A stretch of DNA of 64,000 nt from Chthonomonas calidirosea T49 (GTDB lineage: Bacteria > Armatimonadota > Chthonomonadetes > Chthonomonadales > Chthonomonadaceae): positions 3,337,501-3,401,500 of the forward strand of contig NC_021487.1 of the NCBI RefSeq assembly GCF_000427095.1, in the 5' to 3' direction. Below the pieces are notes generated by a model. It was not told the DNA's origin. It did not search any database and saw only the letters and a program-made list of their open reading frames with translations. Positions within the stretch are counted from its first letter, which is position 1, and the number at the start of each line of letters is the position of its first letter. Positions 48,609-57,972 of the stretch are shown here, one piece after another. Position numbers and translations under genes: made by a program.

Positions 48609-49955
48609 ATGATCGAGGCACTGCAGAGAGCTTGGGAAATACCGGAACTGAGGCGTCGTATCCGCTTCTTGATGCTGATGTTTCTTATCTATGCCTTTGG
48701 GGCCTTCATTCCCATTCCCGGCATAGATTTGCGTAACGCTGCAAACGGTTTTGCGGGCAACGGCGCCGCTAGTAACGTTTTTAATCTTATCAATATCTTT
48801 ACCGGCGGCTCTCTACGTCGTGGCTCGGTCTTTGCGATGGGCATTACCCCTTACATCAATGCCTCCATCCTGTTTCAGATGCTCACCGTTGCCTTTCCGT
48901 CCCTGGATGCGCTTCAGAAAGAGGGCGAGGCCGGTCGAAAACAGATCGCTAGATATACTCGATGGACCACCATCGGCCTCTCTATTCTACAGGCCTTTGG
49001 GGTGATCGTGCTCTTCAAATCTTTCGGCATCAATATCGGGCTGTTCTCTCCGGCAAGCTTTCTCGCGGTAACCGCTATGGTGGCCGGCTCTATGTTTCTG
49101 TTGTGGCTGGGCGAGCAGGTAACCGAAAAAGGGGTTGGTAACGGCGTCTCTCTGGTCATTTTTGCTGGAATTTTGTTGAACCTACCGCAGCAGGTAAGCA
49201 ACATGGTTCAAGAGATCGAGAGCGGAACCGCCTCTTGGTTCAATCTGTTGCTCCTTCTTGCCCTCTTTTACGTCACCGTGCTTGGGGTTGTGTATTTGGT
49301 GCAGGGCACGCGCCGAATACCCGTTCAGCACAACAAGCGTGTCATCGGTATGCGCCAAATACAGGCTGGAGGCGGTGCCTACCTACCGATTAAGGTCAAC
49401 ACAGCTGGCGTCATGCCCATCATCTTTGCCATTTCGCTGTTACTGCTGCCAGCGACCTTGGCTAGCTCGCTGAAAGCGTTGCTATCGCACAATACAACGG
49501 GCTTCTTGGGGTTTTTCTATCATTTTGCCGACTGGCTTACACCCATCGCCAATAAGCTCAGTCCTGGAGCCAGCTGGATAGCGGCCGTTCTTTATGCGCT
49601 CTTAACCATTTTCTTCACCTACTTCTACACGGCCATCGTGTTGAACGTGGAGGATATGGCGGAAAACCTTAAGAAGTATGGAAGCTATATCCCAGGAATT
49701 CGTCCTGGCAAGCCAACCTTTGAGTATCTGGATGGCGTCGTATCGCGTATCACGTTGGCCGGGGCTGTCTTCTTAGCGGTTATTGCGCTCTTACCCTATC
49801 TTGTACCGATTATCACCCATTTCTACTCCTTCTCTTTGATTGGAGGGACGTCCCTTCTGATCGTCGTTGGGGTAGCTATTGAGACCCTGCAGGCCATCGA
49901 GGCGCAGCTTCTGCTTCGCAACTACGAAGGGTTCATTAAGAGCAGCGCTAAGTAG
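48609..49955 (+). CDS. secY: Preprotein translocase subunit SecY
   Basis: 448 aa from the ATG at 48609 (an adjacent in-frame GTG at 48606 is an alternative). Ten-TM core of the SecYEG channel. IPELRRRIRFLMLMFLIYAFGAFIPIPGID, the plug region, GSLRRGSVFAMGITPYINASILFQMLTVAFP, TRWTTIGLSILQAFG, QHNKRVIGMRQIQAGGGAYLPIKVNTAGVMPIIFA, and the cytoplasmic loop NLKKYGSYIPGIRPGKPTFEYLDGVVSRIT. Normal spc position after rplO. Confidence 0.98.
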   Translation: MIEALQRAWEIPELRRRIRFLMLMFLIYAFGAFIPIPGIDLRNAANGFAGNGAASNVFNLINIFTGGSLRRGSVFAMGITPYINASILFQMLTVAFPSLDALQKEGEAGRKQIARYTRWTTIGLSILQAFGVIVLFKSFGINIGLFSPASFLAVTAMVAGSMFLLWLGEQVTEKGVGNGVSLVIFAGILLNLPQQVSNMVQEIESGTASWFNLLLLLALFYVTVLGVVYLVQGTRRIPVQHNKRVIGMRQIQAGGGAYLPIKVNTAGVMPIIFAISLLLLPATLASSLKALLSHNTTGFLGFFYHFADWLTPIANKLSPGASWIAAVLYALLTIFFTYFYTAIVLNVEDMAENLKKYGSYIPGIRPGKPTFEYLDGVVSRITLAGAVFLAVIALLPYLVPIITHFYSFSLIGGTSLLIVVGVAIETLQAIEAQLLLRNYEGFIKSSAK

Positions 49956-50038
49956 GAGAATGTTTCTGTGTTTGCCGCTTCACGACGGGTGGGAATGGGA
50001 TGTTACGTTAAGGCGTATCCTCAAAGGTGCGGTGGGTA

Positions 50039-50716
50039 ATGATTATTGTGCTATTGGGGCCTCCTGGCGTCGGGAAGGGAACGCAGGGGGCACGCATTTC
50101 TCAACACTTCGGTATACCCGCCATCTCGACCGGGGCGATGTTTCGTGAAGCCATTGCCAAGGGAACGCCGCTTGGAAAAGAGCTTCAAAAATACCACATT
50201 GAGAGGGGAGAGTACGTGCCCGACAATGTGGTCATTCGCGCGATAGAGGAGCGCATCACACAGCCCGACTGTAGTAACGGTTTTCTGCTCGACGGGTTTC
50301 CGCGCACAGTAGCCCAGGCAGAGGCTTTTGCTCAGCTCCTCGAACAGCAACAGCGGCGGCTTACGGCGGTTTTGGATTTCGAGGCTCCCCAAGAGCTGCT
50401 GATACGTCGTTTTAGCGGGCGTCGCGAGTGTCCCAATGACGGTTCAACCTACAATCTTGAGACAAACCCGCCTCGCCGGCCTGGTCTGTGCGATCTTTGT
50501 GGTGCGCCGCTCGTGATGCGGGAAGATGATCGGCCCGAGGTAGTGCAGCGCCGTCTTGAGGCCTATAAAGAGAAAACGGCACCGCTTATCAACTACTATC
50601 GGGACAAGGGGGTGCTCTATAGTGTGGATGCCGATGCCGACCCAGATGTTGTATTTGAACGGGTTCTGGCACTGTTGAACCGACTGCGTGGCGAGGCCGG
50701 CAAGGAGATACAATGA
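50039..50716 (+). CDS. adk: Adenylate kinase, zinc-lid type
   Basis: 225 aa from the ATG at 50039. Converts AMP + ATP to 2 ADP. P-loop LLGPPGVGKGTQGARIS, AMP site HFGIPAISTGAMFREA, FLLDGFPRTVAQAEAF, lid and C-terminal DDRPEVVQRRLEAYKEKTAPLINYY. The lid has CPND and later CDLC: one Cys of the first CxxC is Asp, so the ligand set would be C-D-C-C rather than the more usual C-C-C-C or C-C-C-D. It overlaps map by ATGA. Confidence 0.96.
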   Translation: MIIVLLGPPGVGKGTQGARISQHFGIPAISTGAMFREAIAKGTPLGKELQKYHIERGEYVPDNVVIRAIEERITQPDCSNGFLLDGFPRTVAQAEAFAQLLEQQQRRLTAVLDFEAPQELLIRRFSGRRECPNDGSTYNLETNPPRRPGLCDLCGAPLVMREDDRPEVVQRRLEAYKEKTAPLINYYRDKGVLYSVDADADPDVVFERVLALLNRLRGEAGKEIQ

Positions 50717-51477
50717 TACGCTTAAAAACGCCGCAGGAGATCGAGCGGATACGTGCTGCAGGAAAATTGGCACGGAAGGTGATTGATGTAGTTCGAGAGG
50801 TGGCCGAGCCGGGGATGACCACCGGAGAACTCGAAGAGATTGCGATTCAGATTATCACGGAGCAGGGGGGGCGTTCTCCTTGTTTGGGCTATGCTCCGCC
50901 GGGACACCCGCCCTATCCGGCATGGACGTGCATCTCGGTGAATGAGGAGATCGTGCATGCCATTCCCGGCAGTAGGGTGTTGAAGGCGGGAGACATCGTA
51001 ACAATGGACTGCTGTGTTGAGCTAAACGGCTATATTGCTGACACCGCCTACACGTTTGGAGTGGGCCCTCTAAGCCCTCAAGCCGAGAGACTGCTAAGGG
51101 TTACAGAGGAGGCGCTCTATAAAGGGATTGAGAAGGCCAAGCCGGGAAACCGGTTAGGAGATATTGGGCATGCAATACAAAAGTTTGTTGAGGCACACGG
51201 CTATTCTGTGGTGCGCGAGTTACACGGGCATGGCGTGGGGCTGCGCATGCACGAGTCGGAAATAGATGTGCCTAACTATGGACGGCCTGGAACAGGCTTA
51301 CGTCTGGAGTGTGGAATGACATTTGCTATTGAGCCGATGGTCAACATGGGTCGTAAAGAGATACGGACCCTTGAAGACGGTTGGACGGTGGTGACGGCCG
51401 ATGGGAAGCTATCGGCCCATTTTGAACACACGGTAGCGATCGTGCCCCATGGGGCCGAGATACTCACACAGGGCTGA
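50713..51477 (+). CDS. map: Methionine aminopeptidase, type I
   Basis: 254 aa. Removes the initiator Met. [72 protein letters not shown] (metal Asp pair), [20 protein letters not shown] (metal His), [12 protein letters not shown] (Glu), [15 protein letters not shown] (Glu). All five metal ligands are present. Coupled to adk by a 4-nt overlap. Confidence 0.97.
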   Translation: MIRLKTPQEIERIRAAGKLARKVIDVVREVAEPGMTTGELEEIAIQIITEQGGRSPCLGYAPPGHPPYPAWTCISVNEEIVHAIPGSRVLKAGDIVTMDCCVELNGYIADTAYTFGVGPLSPQAERLLRVTEEALYKGIEKAKPGNRLGDIGHAIQKFVEAHGYSVVRELHGHGVGLRMHESEIDVPNYGRPGTGLRLECGMTFAIEPMVNMGRKEIRTLEDGWTVVTADGKLSAHFEHTVAIVPHGAEILTQG

Positions 51478-51499
51478 TTCTCTGTGGACTGGAGAGTGC

Positions 51500-51835
51500 A
51501 TGCAAACACCTAGGAAAAAAGGGACATCGAAAAGCTCTAAGGGGGGCGGTGGGCGTCCTACTGGTGGGCATACGTCGTCAGGAGGGACGCATAAGCCGGC
51601 GCCAGAGACGACCAAGGAAGAGGGCATTAAGGTCGAGGGGGTAGTGACGGAAGTGCTACCAAACGCCATGTTCCGCGTGGAGATACCCGTGGGCGATCAA
51701 AAACGCTACATCTTGGCCTATATCTCTGGCCGAATGCGTCGCAATGAGATACGCATTTTGCCTGGGGATAGGGTTTTAGTGGAGCTATCGCCCTACGATC
51801 TAGAACGTGGCCGCATAACCCACCGCTGGAAATAG
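51500..51835 (+). CDS. infA: Translation initiation factor IF-1 with N-terminal extension
   Basis: 111 aa from the ATG at 51500 (TGGAGAG upstream); IF-1 is normally about 72. The C-terminal OB fold is intact: [68 protein letters not shown]. The first 40 residues ([20 protein letters not shown], then [21 protein letters not shown]) are Gly/Lys/Ser-rich and disordered. Without a later in-frame Met before the OB fold, the extension must be translated. Confidence 0.94.
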   Translation: MQTPRKKGTSKSSKGGGGRPTGGHTSSGGTHKPAPETTKEEGIKVEGVVTEVLPNAMFRVEIPVGDQKRYILAYISGRMRRNEIRILPGDRVLVELSPYDLERGRITHRWK

Positions 51836-51937
51836 AGGCCTTTTAGAGCTTTTTCGCAAAAGAGCGCGTACGGCGACACATTTTTCTTGTGTTTTGGGGT
51901 ATACTTTAGCGCTCAAACTCCAGAAGGAGGTAAGCGT

Positions 51938-52051
51938 ATGAAGGTACGCGCGTCTGTCAAAAAGATCTGTAACAAGTGCAAAGTCATCAAGCGCGAAGGG
52001 GTTGTTCGCGTTATCTGTGTTAATCCGAAACATAAACAGCGTCAGGGATAG
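51938..52051 (+). CDS. rpmJ: 50S ribosomal protein L36
   Basis: 37 aa: begins [17 protein letters not shown] and ends [10 protein letters not shown]. Zinc-binding form with CNKC, a third Cys and the His of PKHK. AGAAGGAGG lies 8 nt before the ATG. The 102-nt gap after infA contains a TATACT hexamer at 51900-51905 without a good -35. Placed as usual between infA and rpsM. Confidence 0.96.
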   Translation: MKVRASVKKICNKCKVIKREGVVRVICVNPKHKQRQG

Positions 52052-52052
52052 G

Positions 52053-52071
52053 GATCGGTTAGAAGCCGATC
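52053..52071 (+). promoter_or_regulatory. Hairpin before rpsM
   Basis: GATCGG (52053-52058), loop TTAGAAG, CCGATC (52066-52071), starting 2 nt after the rpmJ stop and just before the rpsM ribosome site. Placement is the same as the rplE and rplR hairpins but the loop differs. Confidence 0.5.
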
Positions 52072-52089
52072 GATACGAGGAGGAGTAGC

Positions 52090-52467
52090 TTGGCACGTAT
52101 TGCAGGCGTGGATCTACCACGCGATAAACGAATCGAATATGCGTTGCCTTATATCTACGGGATCGGTTTGCCGAGCGCGAAGAAGATTGTGGCGCAGGCG
52201 GGAATTGACCCATCGCGCCGTGTTCGTGACCTCACCGAGGCCGAGTTAGGGCGTCTACGTGAGATCATCGAGCGGGAGTATCGCGTGGAGGGTGACCTCC
52301 GGCGTGAGGTTCAGTTGAACATCCGGCGACTGATGGAGATACAGTGTTATCGAGGTCTGCGCCATCGGCGCGGGCTGCCGGTGCGCGGCCAGCGCACCAA
52401 GACCAATGCGCGTACTCGCAAAGGAAAACGGCGCACGGTTGCCGGTAAGAAAAAGGCGAAGAAGTAG
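52090..52467 (+). CDS. rpsM: 30S ribosomal protein S13
   Basis: 125 aa, TTG start with CGAGGAGGAG upstream. [111 protein letters not shown]. The Lys-rich C-terminus reaches the P-site tRNA. First gene of the alpha cluster. Confidence 0.97.
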   Translation: MARIAGVDLPRDKRIEYALPYIYGIGLPSAKKIVAQAGIDPSRRVRDLTEAELGRLREIIEREYRVEGDLRREVQLNIRRLMEIQCYRGLRHRRGLPVRGQRTKTNARTRKGKRRTVAGKKKAKK

Positions 52468-52479
52468 GAGCGACTTTAT

Positions 52480-52884
52480 ATGGCAAATAAGCAGACGGCT
52501 ACACGAAGTGGGCGTGCCCGGGCGAAGGAGAAAAAGAATGTCGTTCAGGGAATCGCCCACATCCAAGCCACTTTTAATAACACGCTGGTCACCTTAACCG
52601 ATATGCAGGGCAATACTATTTCCTGGGCGAGCGCGGGCACGGTGGGTTTTAAAGGCACACGCAAAGGAACCCCTTTTGCCGCCCAGGTGGCAGCAGAGCG
52701 GGCTGCACGGGCTGCCATGGAACATGGAATGCGGCAGGTGGAAGTTTATGTGAAAGGGCCGGGGCCTGGTCGTGAAACAGCGATCCGCTCTTTAATGGCG
52801 GCCGGGCTCGAAATCACTTTAATTAAGGATGTTACCCCACTGCCTCATAACGGGTGCCGTCCTCCCAAGCGACGACGTATCTGA
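52480..52884 (+). CDS. rpsK: 30S ribosomal protein S11
   Basis: 134 aa. 30S platform protein. [119 protein letters not shown], all family blocks present. It follows rpsM by 12 nt. Confidence 0.98.
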   Translation: MANKQTATRSGRARAKEKKNVVQGIAHIQATFNNTLVTLTDMQGNTISWASAGTVGFKGTRKGTPFAAQVAAERAARAAMEHGMRQVEVYVKGPGPGRETAIRSLMAAGLEITLIKDVTPLPHNGCRPPKRRRI

Positions 52885-52914
52885 GGCGAATCGAAGGAGT
52901 GTTTTAGAGGGACT

Positions 52915-53592
52915 ATGGCAAATAATCACGATCCAAGGTGTCGTCAATGTCGCCGCGAAGGAGTGAAGCTGTTTCTTAAAGGCGACAAATGCTACACCAA
53001 GTGCACTTTAGAAAAAACGAGCAAGGATGGGAAAACCAAGTGGCGCGATAAACCCCCTGGGTGGGGAAGTGCCATTAGCCAGATTGCCGCACCTCAACGC
53101 AAGATCACAGAATATGGCATGCAGCTTCGAGAAAAGCAGAAGCTGAAGCGTATCTACCGCGTTCTCGAAAAACCGTTTCGGCGCTATCTCGATGAGGCTA
53201 TGCGCCGTTCTGGTGTGTCGGGCGACAACTTGGTGACGCTGCTGGAGACCCGGTTGGATAATGTGGTCTACCGTCTAGGGTTAGCTGCCTCACGGGCACA
53301 GGCCCGCCAAATGGTAAGCCATCGCTTCTTTACGGTGAACGGCGAACGGGTGAACATTCCCTCGTATCAGGTGAAGCCCGGCGACGTGATCGGCGTCCAT
53401 GAAAGCAAAGCTCAAAAAGCCTGCATTAAAGAGGTACGGGAGCGCTTACATACGCGTCCTAGCTTGCCGGAATGGTTGGAGCTGAACCCTCAAACCCTGG
53501 AAGGGCGCGTGCTCGCCATACCGTCTCACGACCAGATTGACACCCATAACGTGGTGCAAGTTCAACAGATCATCGAATTCTATTCGCGCTAA
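52915..53592 (+). CDS. rpsD: 30S ribosomal protein S4, zinc-containing
   Basis: 225 aa. 16S assembly protein. The N-terminus CRQCRREGVKLFLKGDKCYTKC holds four Cys for zinc. The S4 domain VSGDNLVTLLETRLDNVVYRLGLAASRAQARQMVSHRFFTVNGERVNIPSYQVKPGDVI is intact. About 15-20 residues longer than average, mainly in the segment TSKDGKTKWRDKPPGWGSAI. Confidence 0.97.
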   Translation: MANNHDPRCRQCRREGVKLFLKGDKCYTKCTLEKTSKDGKTKWRDKPPGWGSAISQIAAPQRKITEYGMQLREKQKLKRIYRVLEKPFRRYLDEAMRRSGVSGDNLVTLLETRLDNVVYRLGLAASRAQARQMVSHRFFTVNGERVNIPSYQVKPGDVIGVHESKAQKACIKEVRERLHTRPSLPEWLELNPQTLEGRVLAIPSHDQIDTHNVVQVQQIIEFYSR

Positions 53593-53619
53593 GCCGCCCA
53601 TTCGAGGAGAGAGAAACTT

Positions 53620-54684
53620 ATGGAAATCACCCTGCCGAACATCCAGACGCTCGAAAAGAGTCGAACTTACGGAAAGTTTGTCGTCGAGCCGCTGGAACGT
53701 GGGTATGGGGTAACGCTCGGAAACTCCCTGCGGCGTGTGCTCCTATCGTCCATTCCGGGAGCTGCCATCACCTACGTTAAAATAGATAAGGTGCTGCACG
53801 AGTTCGACACCATTCCCGGTGTGAAAGAGGACACCACAGAGCTGTTGCTCAACCTTAAGGAGCTGCATATAAAAGTCTATCACGATGGCAGCGAGGGACG
53901 AAAGAGCGAGCCGAGAAAGCTGCGCATTGATGTTCATGGAGAAGGGGTTGTTACAGGGGCCGACGTGATCTGCCCAGAAGACGTTGAGGTAGTAAACCCT
54001 GAGGTTTATCTTGCCACCCTCTCCGATGAGAACGCTCATCTCTCTATGGAGATGGAAGTGGAGATCGGAAAAGGCTATGTGCTTCCCGATCGGCAGGAAC
54101 GTCGCAGCCAGATGGGGATAGGTGTCATCGCCGTAGGTGCGGCCTTTACACCGGTTCGTAAGGTGAACTACACTGTGGAAGCGACGCGAGTGGCCTCTGA
54201 TACGAGCTACGAGCGCCTTATCCTAGAGATATGGACGAACGGAACGATCTTCCCCGATGCCGCCCTTCGTGAGGCCGCCCGTATTCTCAATCGCTACTTC
54301 AATCTCTTCGCAGAGTATGAGGACGGTGGCTTGCCCCTCTCTTATGAAGAAGGCCCCCTGTCCAATCCCGAAGCGATACCCCATGTACGTATCGAAGAGC
54401 TCGATTTCTCTGTACGTACCTATAACTGCCTGAAAAAAGCCGGTATTCTCACCATCGCCGACCTCGTGCGCTACAACGAGGAAGAACTCATGCAGATTCG
54501 TAACTTCGGGCGGAAATCGCTCGATGAAGTGCGCGAGCGTCTTGCCATCTATGGCCTGCATCTAAAGGGGGAGACGGCTCTGCCTCCGGGTACCAAACGC
54601 CCCACCTCCGATACCGGTACGGAAGATGAGGAGAACGGGGAGGATGAGGAGGAAGAGGCCACTGCCGGCGCTGAGGCAGAATAG
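53620..54684 (+). CDS. rpoA: DNA-directed RNA polymerase subunit alpha
   Basis: 354 aa. NTD for dimerisation (YGKFVVEPLERGYGVTLGNSLRRVLLSSIPGAAI, EFDTIPGVKEDTTELLLNLK) and CTD with the helix-hairpin-helix that binds UP elements and activators (IEELDFSVRTYNCLKKAGILTIADLVRYNEEELMQIRNFGRKSLDEVRERLA). The last about 35 residues are strongly acidic (EDEENGEDEEEEATAGAEAE), an extension beyond the usual end. Confidence 0.98.
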   Translation: MEITLPNIQTLEKSRTYGKFVVEPLERGYGVTLGNSLRRVLLSSIPGAAITYVKIDKVLHEFDTIPGVKEDTTELLLNLKELHIKVYHDGSEGRKSEPRKLRIDVHGEGVVTGADVICPEDVEVVNPEVYLATLSDENAHLSMEMEVEIGKGYVLPDRQERRSQMGIGVIAVGAAFTPVRKVNYTVEATRVASDTSYERLILEIWTNGTIFPDAALREAARILNRYFNLFAEYEDGGLPLSYEEGPLSNPEAIPHVRIEELDFSVRTYNCLKKAGILTIADLVRYNEEELMQIRNFGRKSLDEVRERLAIYGLHLKGETALPPGTKRPTSDTGTEDEENGEDEEEEATAGAEAE

Positions 54685-54717
54685 AGCGACCCTATTGAGA
54701 AAGGAACCTGAAAGAAG

Positions 54718-55254
54718 ATGCGACATCGCAAGGCCTATCGGAAGTTCGGTCTACCCAGCGACCAGCGCCGTGCCTTACTTAAGAGTCTGACGCGCAGCCT
54801 TTTGCTGCACGACCGAATCATAACCACGGAAGCGAGGGCCAAAGAGGTTCGTGCGATTGCAGAAAAGCTTGTTACTATCGCGCGCGAAGGAGGTGCCGAC
54901 GCTCCGATAGAAAAACGGCTTCATGCGCGCCGACTTGTGCGTCGCTTTATAGATAGCAATATAGACGAGTTCGTGCGCGATACCGAACATCGCGGCCCTA
55001 AGGGGGGCGCGACCATTGCGCGGAACCCCTACTATGTTATCCCGCGCCTTTTCGATGAGATAGCCCCGCGCTATGTGGGGCGCAATGGGGGCTATACCCG
55101 CATCACGAAGATAGGCTTTCGTCGTGGCGATGGGGCTCCTCTCGTTCTGCTTGAGTTCGTGGAGGGCCTGCCAACTGCCCCAACCACTGAGACGGCTGCC
55201 CCGACTAAAGAAGGACGCCGCGGGCTTCTTGGGTTGGGCCGTCGGCGAAAGTAG
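54718..55254 (+). CDS. rplQ: 50S ribosomal protein L17
   Basis: 178 aa, against about 120 usually. [83 protein letters not shown]. The extra length is a 30-residue tail after the core plus an insertion in the middle ([48 protein letters not shown] is longer than in E. coli). Confidence 0.96.
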   Translation: MRHRKAYRKFGLPSDQRRALLKSLTRSLLLHDRIITTEARAKEVRAIAEKLVTIAREGGADAPIEKRLHARRLVRRFIDSNIDEFVRDTEHRGPKGGATIARNPYYVIPRLFDEIAPRYVGRNGGYTRITKIGFRRGDGAPLVLLEFVEGLPTAPTTETAAPTKEGRRGLLGLGRRRK

Positions 55255-55267
55255 CGCACCCTAAGGC

Positions 55268-56071
55268 ATGGGGCGTTTGGTGCATGTCAGGGCTGTCGTG
55301 GAGTACGACGGCACCGATTTCTCTGGATTTCAGCGCCAGCGCCATGCGCGAACGGTGCAGGAAGTGCTGGAGGAAGCAATTGCCAAAAGGCTGGGCCAAC
55401 CGCTCCATTTTGCCTGTGCTGGTAGGACGGATGCGGGTGTACACGCGCTCGGCCAAGTGGTGAGTTTCGACTGTGAAACACGTGTGCCGAGCGAGAGAAT
55501 GGCAGTGGCCCTTAACAGTGTGCTGCCGCCAGATGTCTGTGTGAAACAGGCCGAAGAGGTAGATCCGAGCTTTCATGCACGCTATTCGGCGTCGTCGCGA
55601 GTCTATCTCTACGTGATCCTAAACCGCAGCACACCTTCCGCGCTACTACATCGCTATAGCGCCTTCTGCTCGGCACCTTTGGATGTCGAGGCCATGCGAA
55701 AAGCGGGCAACTGCCTGCTGGGTGAGCATGACTTCGCCTCGTTTGCTAATGAGCTCCTACCAGGGGAGCCTACCGCAAGAGAGCTGATGGCCTGCCACAT
55801 TCGACGCAGGGGTGAGTTAGTGACCATTCGTGTGGAAGCAAACGCCTTCTTGCGCGGCATGGTGCGTACCATTGTGGGTACGCTCATGGAGATAGGCAAG
55901 GGAAAACGTGCTTGGGAGGATGTGCCCTGCCTACTGGCTGCGCGTGATAGGCGCCTCGCAGGGCCCACAGCACCGCCACAAGGGCTTTTCTTGCTTCATG
56001 TGCGTTATGGGCAACGAAAACGTTATGGTGAGCAGAAGGATAAAGATTCTTGTGAAGAGTACGGAGAATAG
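55268..56071 (+). CDS. truA: tRNA pseudouridine(38-40) synthase
   Basis: 267 aa. Isomerises U38-U40 in the anticodon arm. VRAVVEYDGTDFSGFQRQRHARTVQEVLEEAI, catalytic Asp in CAGRTDAGVHALGQVVSF, FHARYSASSRVYLYVILN, HDFASFAN, VEANAFLRGMVRTIVGTLMEIGKG. 14 nt after rplQ and 4 nt before rplM, so it is part of the ribosomal transcription unit, a common arrangement. Confidence 0.97.
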   Translation: MGRLVHVRAVVEYDGTDFSGFQRQRHARTVQEVLEEAIAKRLGQPLHFACAGRTDAGVHALGQVVSFDCETRVPSERMAVALNSVLPPDVCVKQAEEVDPSFHARYSASSRVYLYVILNRSTPSALLHRYSAFCSAPLDVEAMRKAGNCLLGEHDFASFANELLPGEPTARELMACHIRRRGELVTIRVEANAFLRGMVRTIVGTLMEIGKGKRAWEDVPCLLAARDRRLAGPTAPPQGLFLLHVRYGQRKRYGEQKDKDSCEEYGE

Positions 56072-56074
56072 TAT

Positions 56075-56536
56075 ATGAGAAAGCATGGAACCTATTTTGC
56101 ACGCAAAGAGGATGTGGAGGCACAGCGCCTCTGGTATGTAGTGGATGCCACGGGGCGCCCTCTTGGGCGTCTAGCTGCAGAGGTCGCGCGCCTTTTGCGA
56201 GGTAAGCATAAGCCTATCTTCACCCCGAACGTAGATACGGGCGACCATGTGATCGTAATCAACGCCGAAAAAGTAGTGTTAACGGGTAGAAAATCCCATG
56301 AGGTGGTTCGACATCATTCCGGATGGCCTGGCGCTCTTAAAGAGATCGAAAGGCGCTATGAGTTAGAACGGCATCCAGAGGAGGCGATTCGGCGCGTTGT
56401 ACGAGGCATGCTTCCGCATAATCGGTTGGGCGATGCCATCATAAAGAAGCTGAAGGTCTATCGCGGACCGGAGCATCCTCATGCGGCTCAAAAGCCTGTC
56501 GTCTATCAACACGGCGCTCGAAAAGGAGGAGAATAG
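56075..56536 (+). CDS. rplM: 50S ribosomal protein L13
   Basis: 153 aa. Early 50S assembly protein. [97 protein letters not shown]. Typical length. It forms the usual pair with rpsI. Confidence 0.98.
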   Translation: MRKHGTYFARKEDVEAQRLWYVVDATGRPLGRLAAEVARLLRGKHKPIFTPNVDTGDHVIVINAEKVVLTGRKSHEVVRHHSGWPGALKEIERRYELERHPEEAIRRVVRGMLPHNRLGDAIIKKLKVYRGPEHPHAAQKPVVYQHGARKGGE

Positions 56537-56539
56537 CCC

Positions 56540-56938
56540 ATGGTGATGGAAGCGGTACGTTACTACGGTACGGGAAAACGGAAGAATGCCGTTGCACGCG
56601 TGTGGCTTAAACCCGGAACGGGGAATCTCGTTATCAACGGACGTCCTGGCGAGAAGTATCTAGGCCGGCGACTGCTTCTCCATATGGTTCAGCAGCCTTT
56701 TGTATTGACGAATCGAGTAGGCCAGTTCGACGTGATTGCACGGTGCCATGGGGGAGGCATATCCGGTCAGGCAGGAGCTATCCGCCACGGGATCGCTAAG
56801 GCGCTTTTAGAAGTGGATCCGGAGCTGCGGCCTATTTTAAGACGAAATGGGCTGCTGACGCGTGACCCACGCGTGAAAGAGCGCAAGAAGTATGGGCGCA
56901 AGCGTGCTCGACGGGGATTCCAGTTCAGCAAGCGCTAG
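56540..56938 (+). CDS. rpsI: 30S ribosomal protein S9
   Basis: 132 aa. 30S head protein whose C-terminal Arg contacts P-site t[105 protein letters not shown], ending in the canonical QFSKR. Last gene of the 25-kb ribosomal block. No clear terminator follows. Confidence 0.98.
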   Translation: MVMEAVRYYGTGKRKNAVARVWLKPGTGNLVINGRPGEKYLGRRLLLHMVQQPFVLTNRVGQFDVIARCHGGGISGQAGAIRHGIAKALLEVDPELRPILRRNGLLTRDPRVKERKKYGRKRARRGFQFSKR

Positions 56939-56997
56939 GCAGTGGGGTTTGGTGAAACATGCAGAGGTGCTGCATATCCCAACGATGGAAAAAGCCG

Positions 56998-57921
56998 ATG
57001 AGAGGAACGCTTCTGTTTCTCTCTTCGGCTTTCGCCTTCTTCTGGTTTGCAGGGGCTTGTCCCTCCGCCCTCGGCGATGCGACCCTTACGCTGCAGCTAC
57101 CTCCCTCAAAGGCTGCTCTTCAAGCGAAGGCCGAAGCGGAACGCGCCGCGTTAGCCCGGCGACAGGCAGAACGGCGAACAGCTTCCCATAAAACACAGGC
57201 GAGCGCTCTCTCCGATCGTTTACTGCCCTCACGAGGATGGTCGCATGGGCGCTACGTAGTGGGCGGCCTAGGTGTCATCGTTCATCCAAGCGGCATCTAT
57301 CGTCTGTACACTTCACGCTCGGCACAACTATCGCGCGTGGTTCCCGGAACCGATGTAGCCATTGTGGACAGCCGAGGTGGATGGCTGGGTATCCTTATGA
57401 GCGACTACTCGACCGGCTGGATACCTGCCGATCGTGTGAAGATCATTCCCGACTATCAGGTTACCTCAGATACGCCAGTAGAACCCCGCTCAAACGCCCT
57501 ATTGGGCAGCTATCCTGACATCTATCCCCATACCGACACCCCTTTCTTCCAAGGCAATGCCCAGGAGCTGCTTTCCATAGCCTATAGCTACTTGGGAGTT
57601 CCCTACGTTTGGGGAGGAGAAAGCCGCGAAGGACTGGACTGTTCCGGCTTTGTGCAGAAGGTGTTTGGCAAGTTAGGCTACCATCTACCACGCACCGCAG
57701 CCGAACAGATGGCTGTTGGTATCCCTGTGCCTGTTGACCAGTTGCAACCTGGCGACCGTCTCTATTTCGAGCCTTCCTCAACGCCACCCTACGTTCGACA
57801 TACCGGAATCTACATAGGGAACGGTTACTTTATCCACTCTTCTGTTAGCGGGCACGGCGTAGCAATCAACCGCCTTGATGAAGGAATGTGGCCGCGTATT
57901 TTTGTTTGTGCCCGCCGCTAA
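56998..57921 (+). CDS. Secreted NlpC/P60 cell-wall hydrolase with SH3-like domain
   Basis: 307 aa from the ATG at 56998, which gives a clean signal peptide (RGTLLFLSSAFAFFWFAGA, cut near residue 25); an in-frame ATG at 56959 would put 13 polar residues before it. Residues about 30-80 are Ala/Arg-rich coiled-coil, 85-160 SH3-like (VHPSGIYRLYTSRSAQLSRV, GGWLGILMSDYSTGWIPADRV), 190-307 NlpC/P60. Catalytic Cys in LDCSGFVQKVF, His in VRHTGIYIGNGYF and third polar residue in FIHSS. Predicted gamma-D-Glu-diamino-acid endopeptidase acting on peptidoglycan. Confidence 0.9.
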   Translation: MRGTLLFLSSAFAFFWFAGACPSALGDATLTLQLPPSKAALQAKAEAERAALARRQAERRTASHKTQASALSDRLLPSRGWSHGRYVVGGLGVIVHPSGIYRLYTSRSAQLSRVVPGTDVAIVDSRGGWLGILMSDYSTGWIPADRVKIIPDYQVTSDTPVEPRSNALLGSYPDIYPHTDTPFFQGNAQELLSIAYSYLGVPYVWGGESREGLDCSGFVQKVFGKLGYHLPRTAAEQMAVGIPVPVDQLQPGDRLYFEPSSTPPYVRHTGIYIGNGYFIHSSVSGHGVAINRLDEGMWPRIFVCARR

Positions 57922-57972
57922 AAGAGTAATTGGGGGCATTTCTCCGCTTATTTATGAAACGAAGGCTTTTCC

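Noticed and set aside
51900-51905. TATACT before rpmJ as a promoter
   Set aside because: No -35 at 16-18 nt; kept only as a note in the rpmJ entry.
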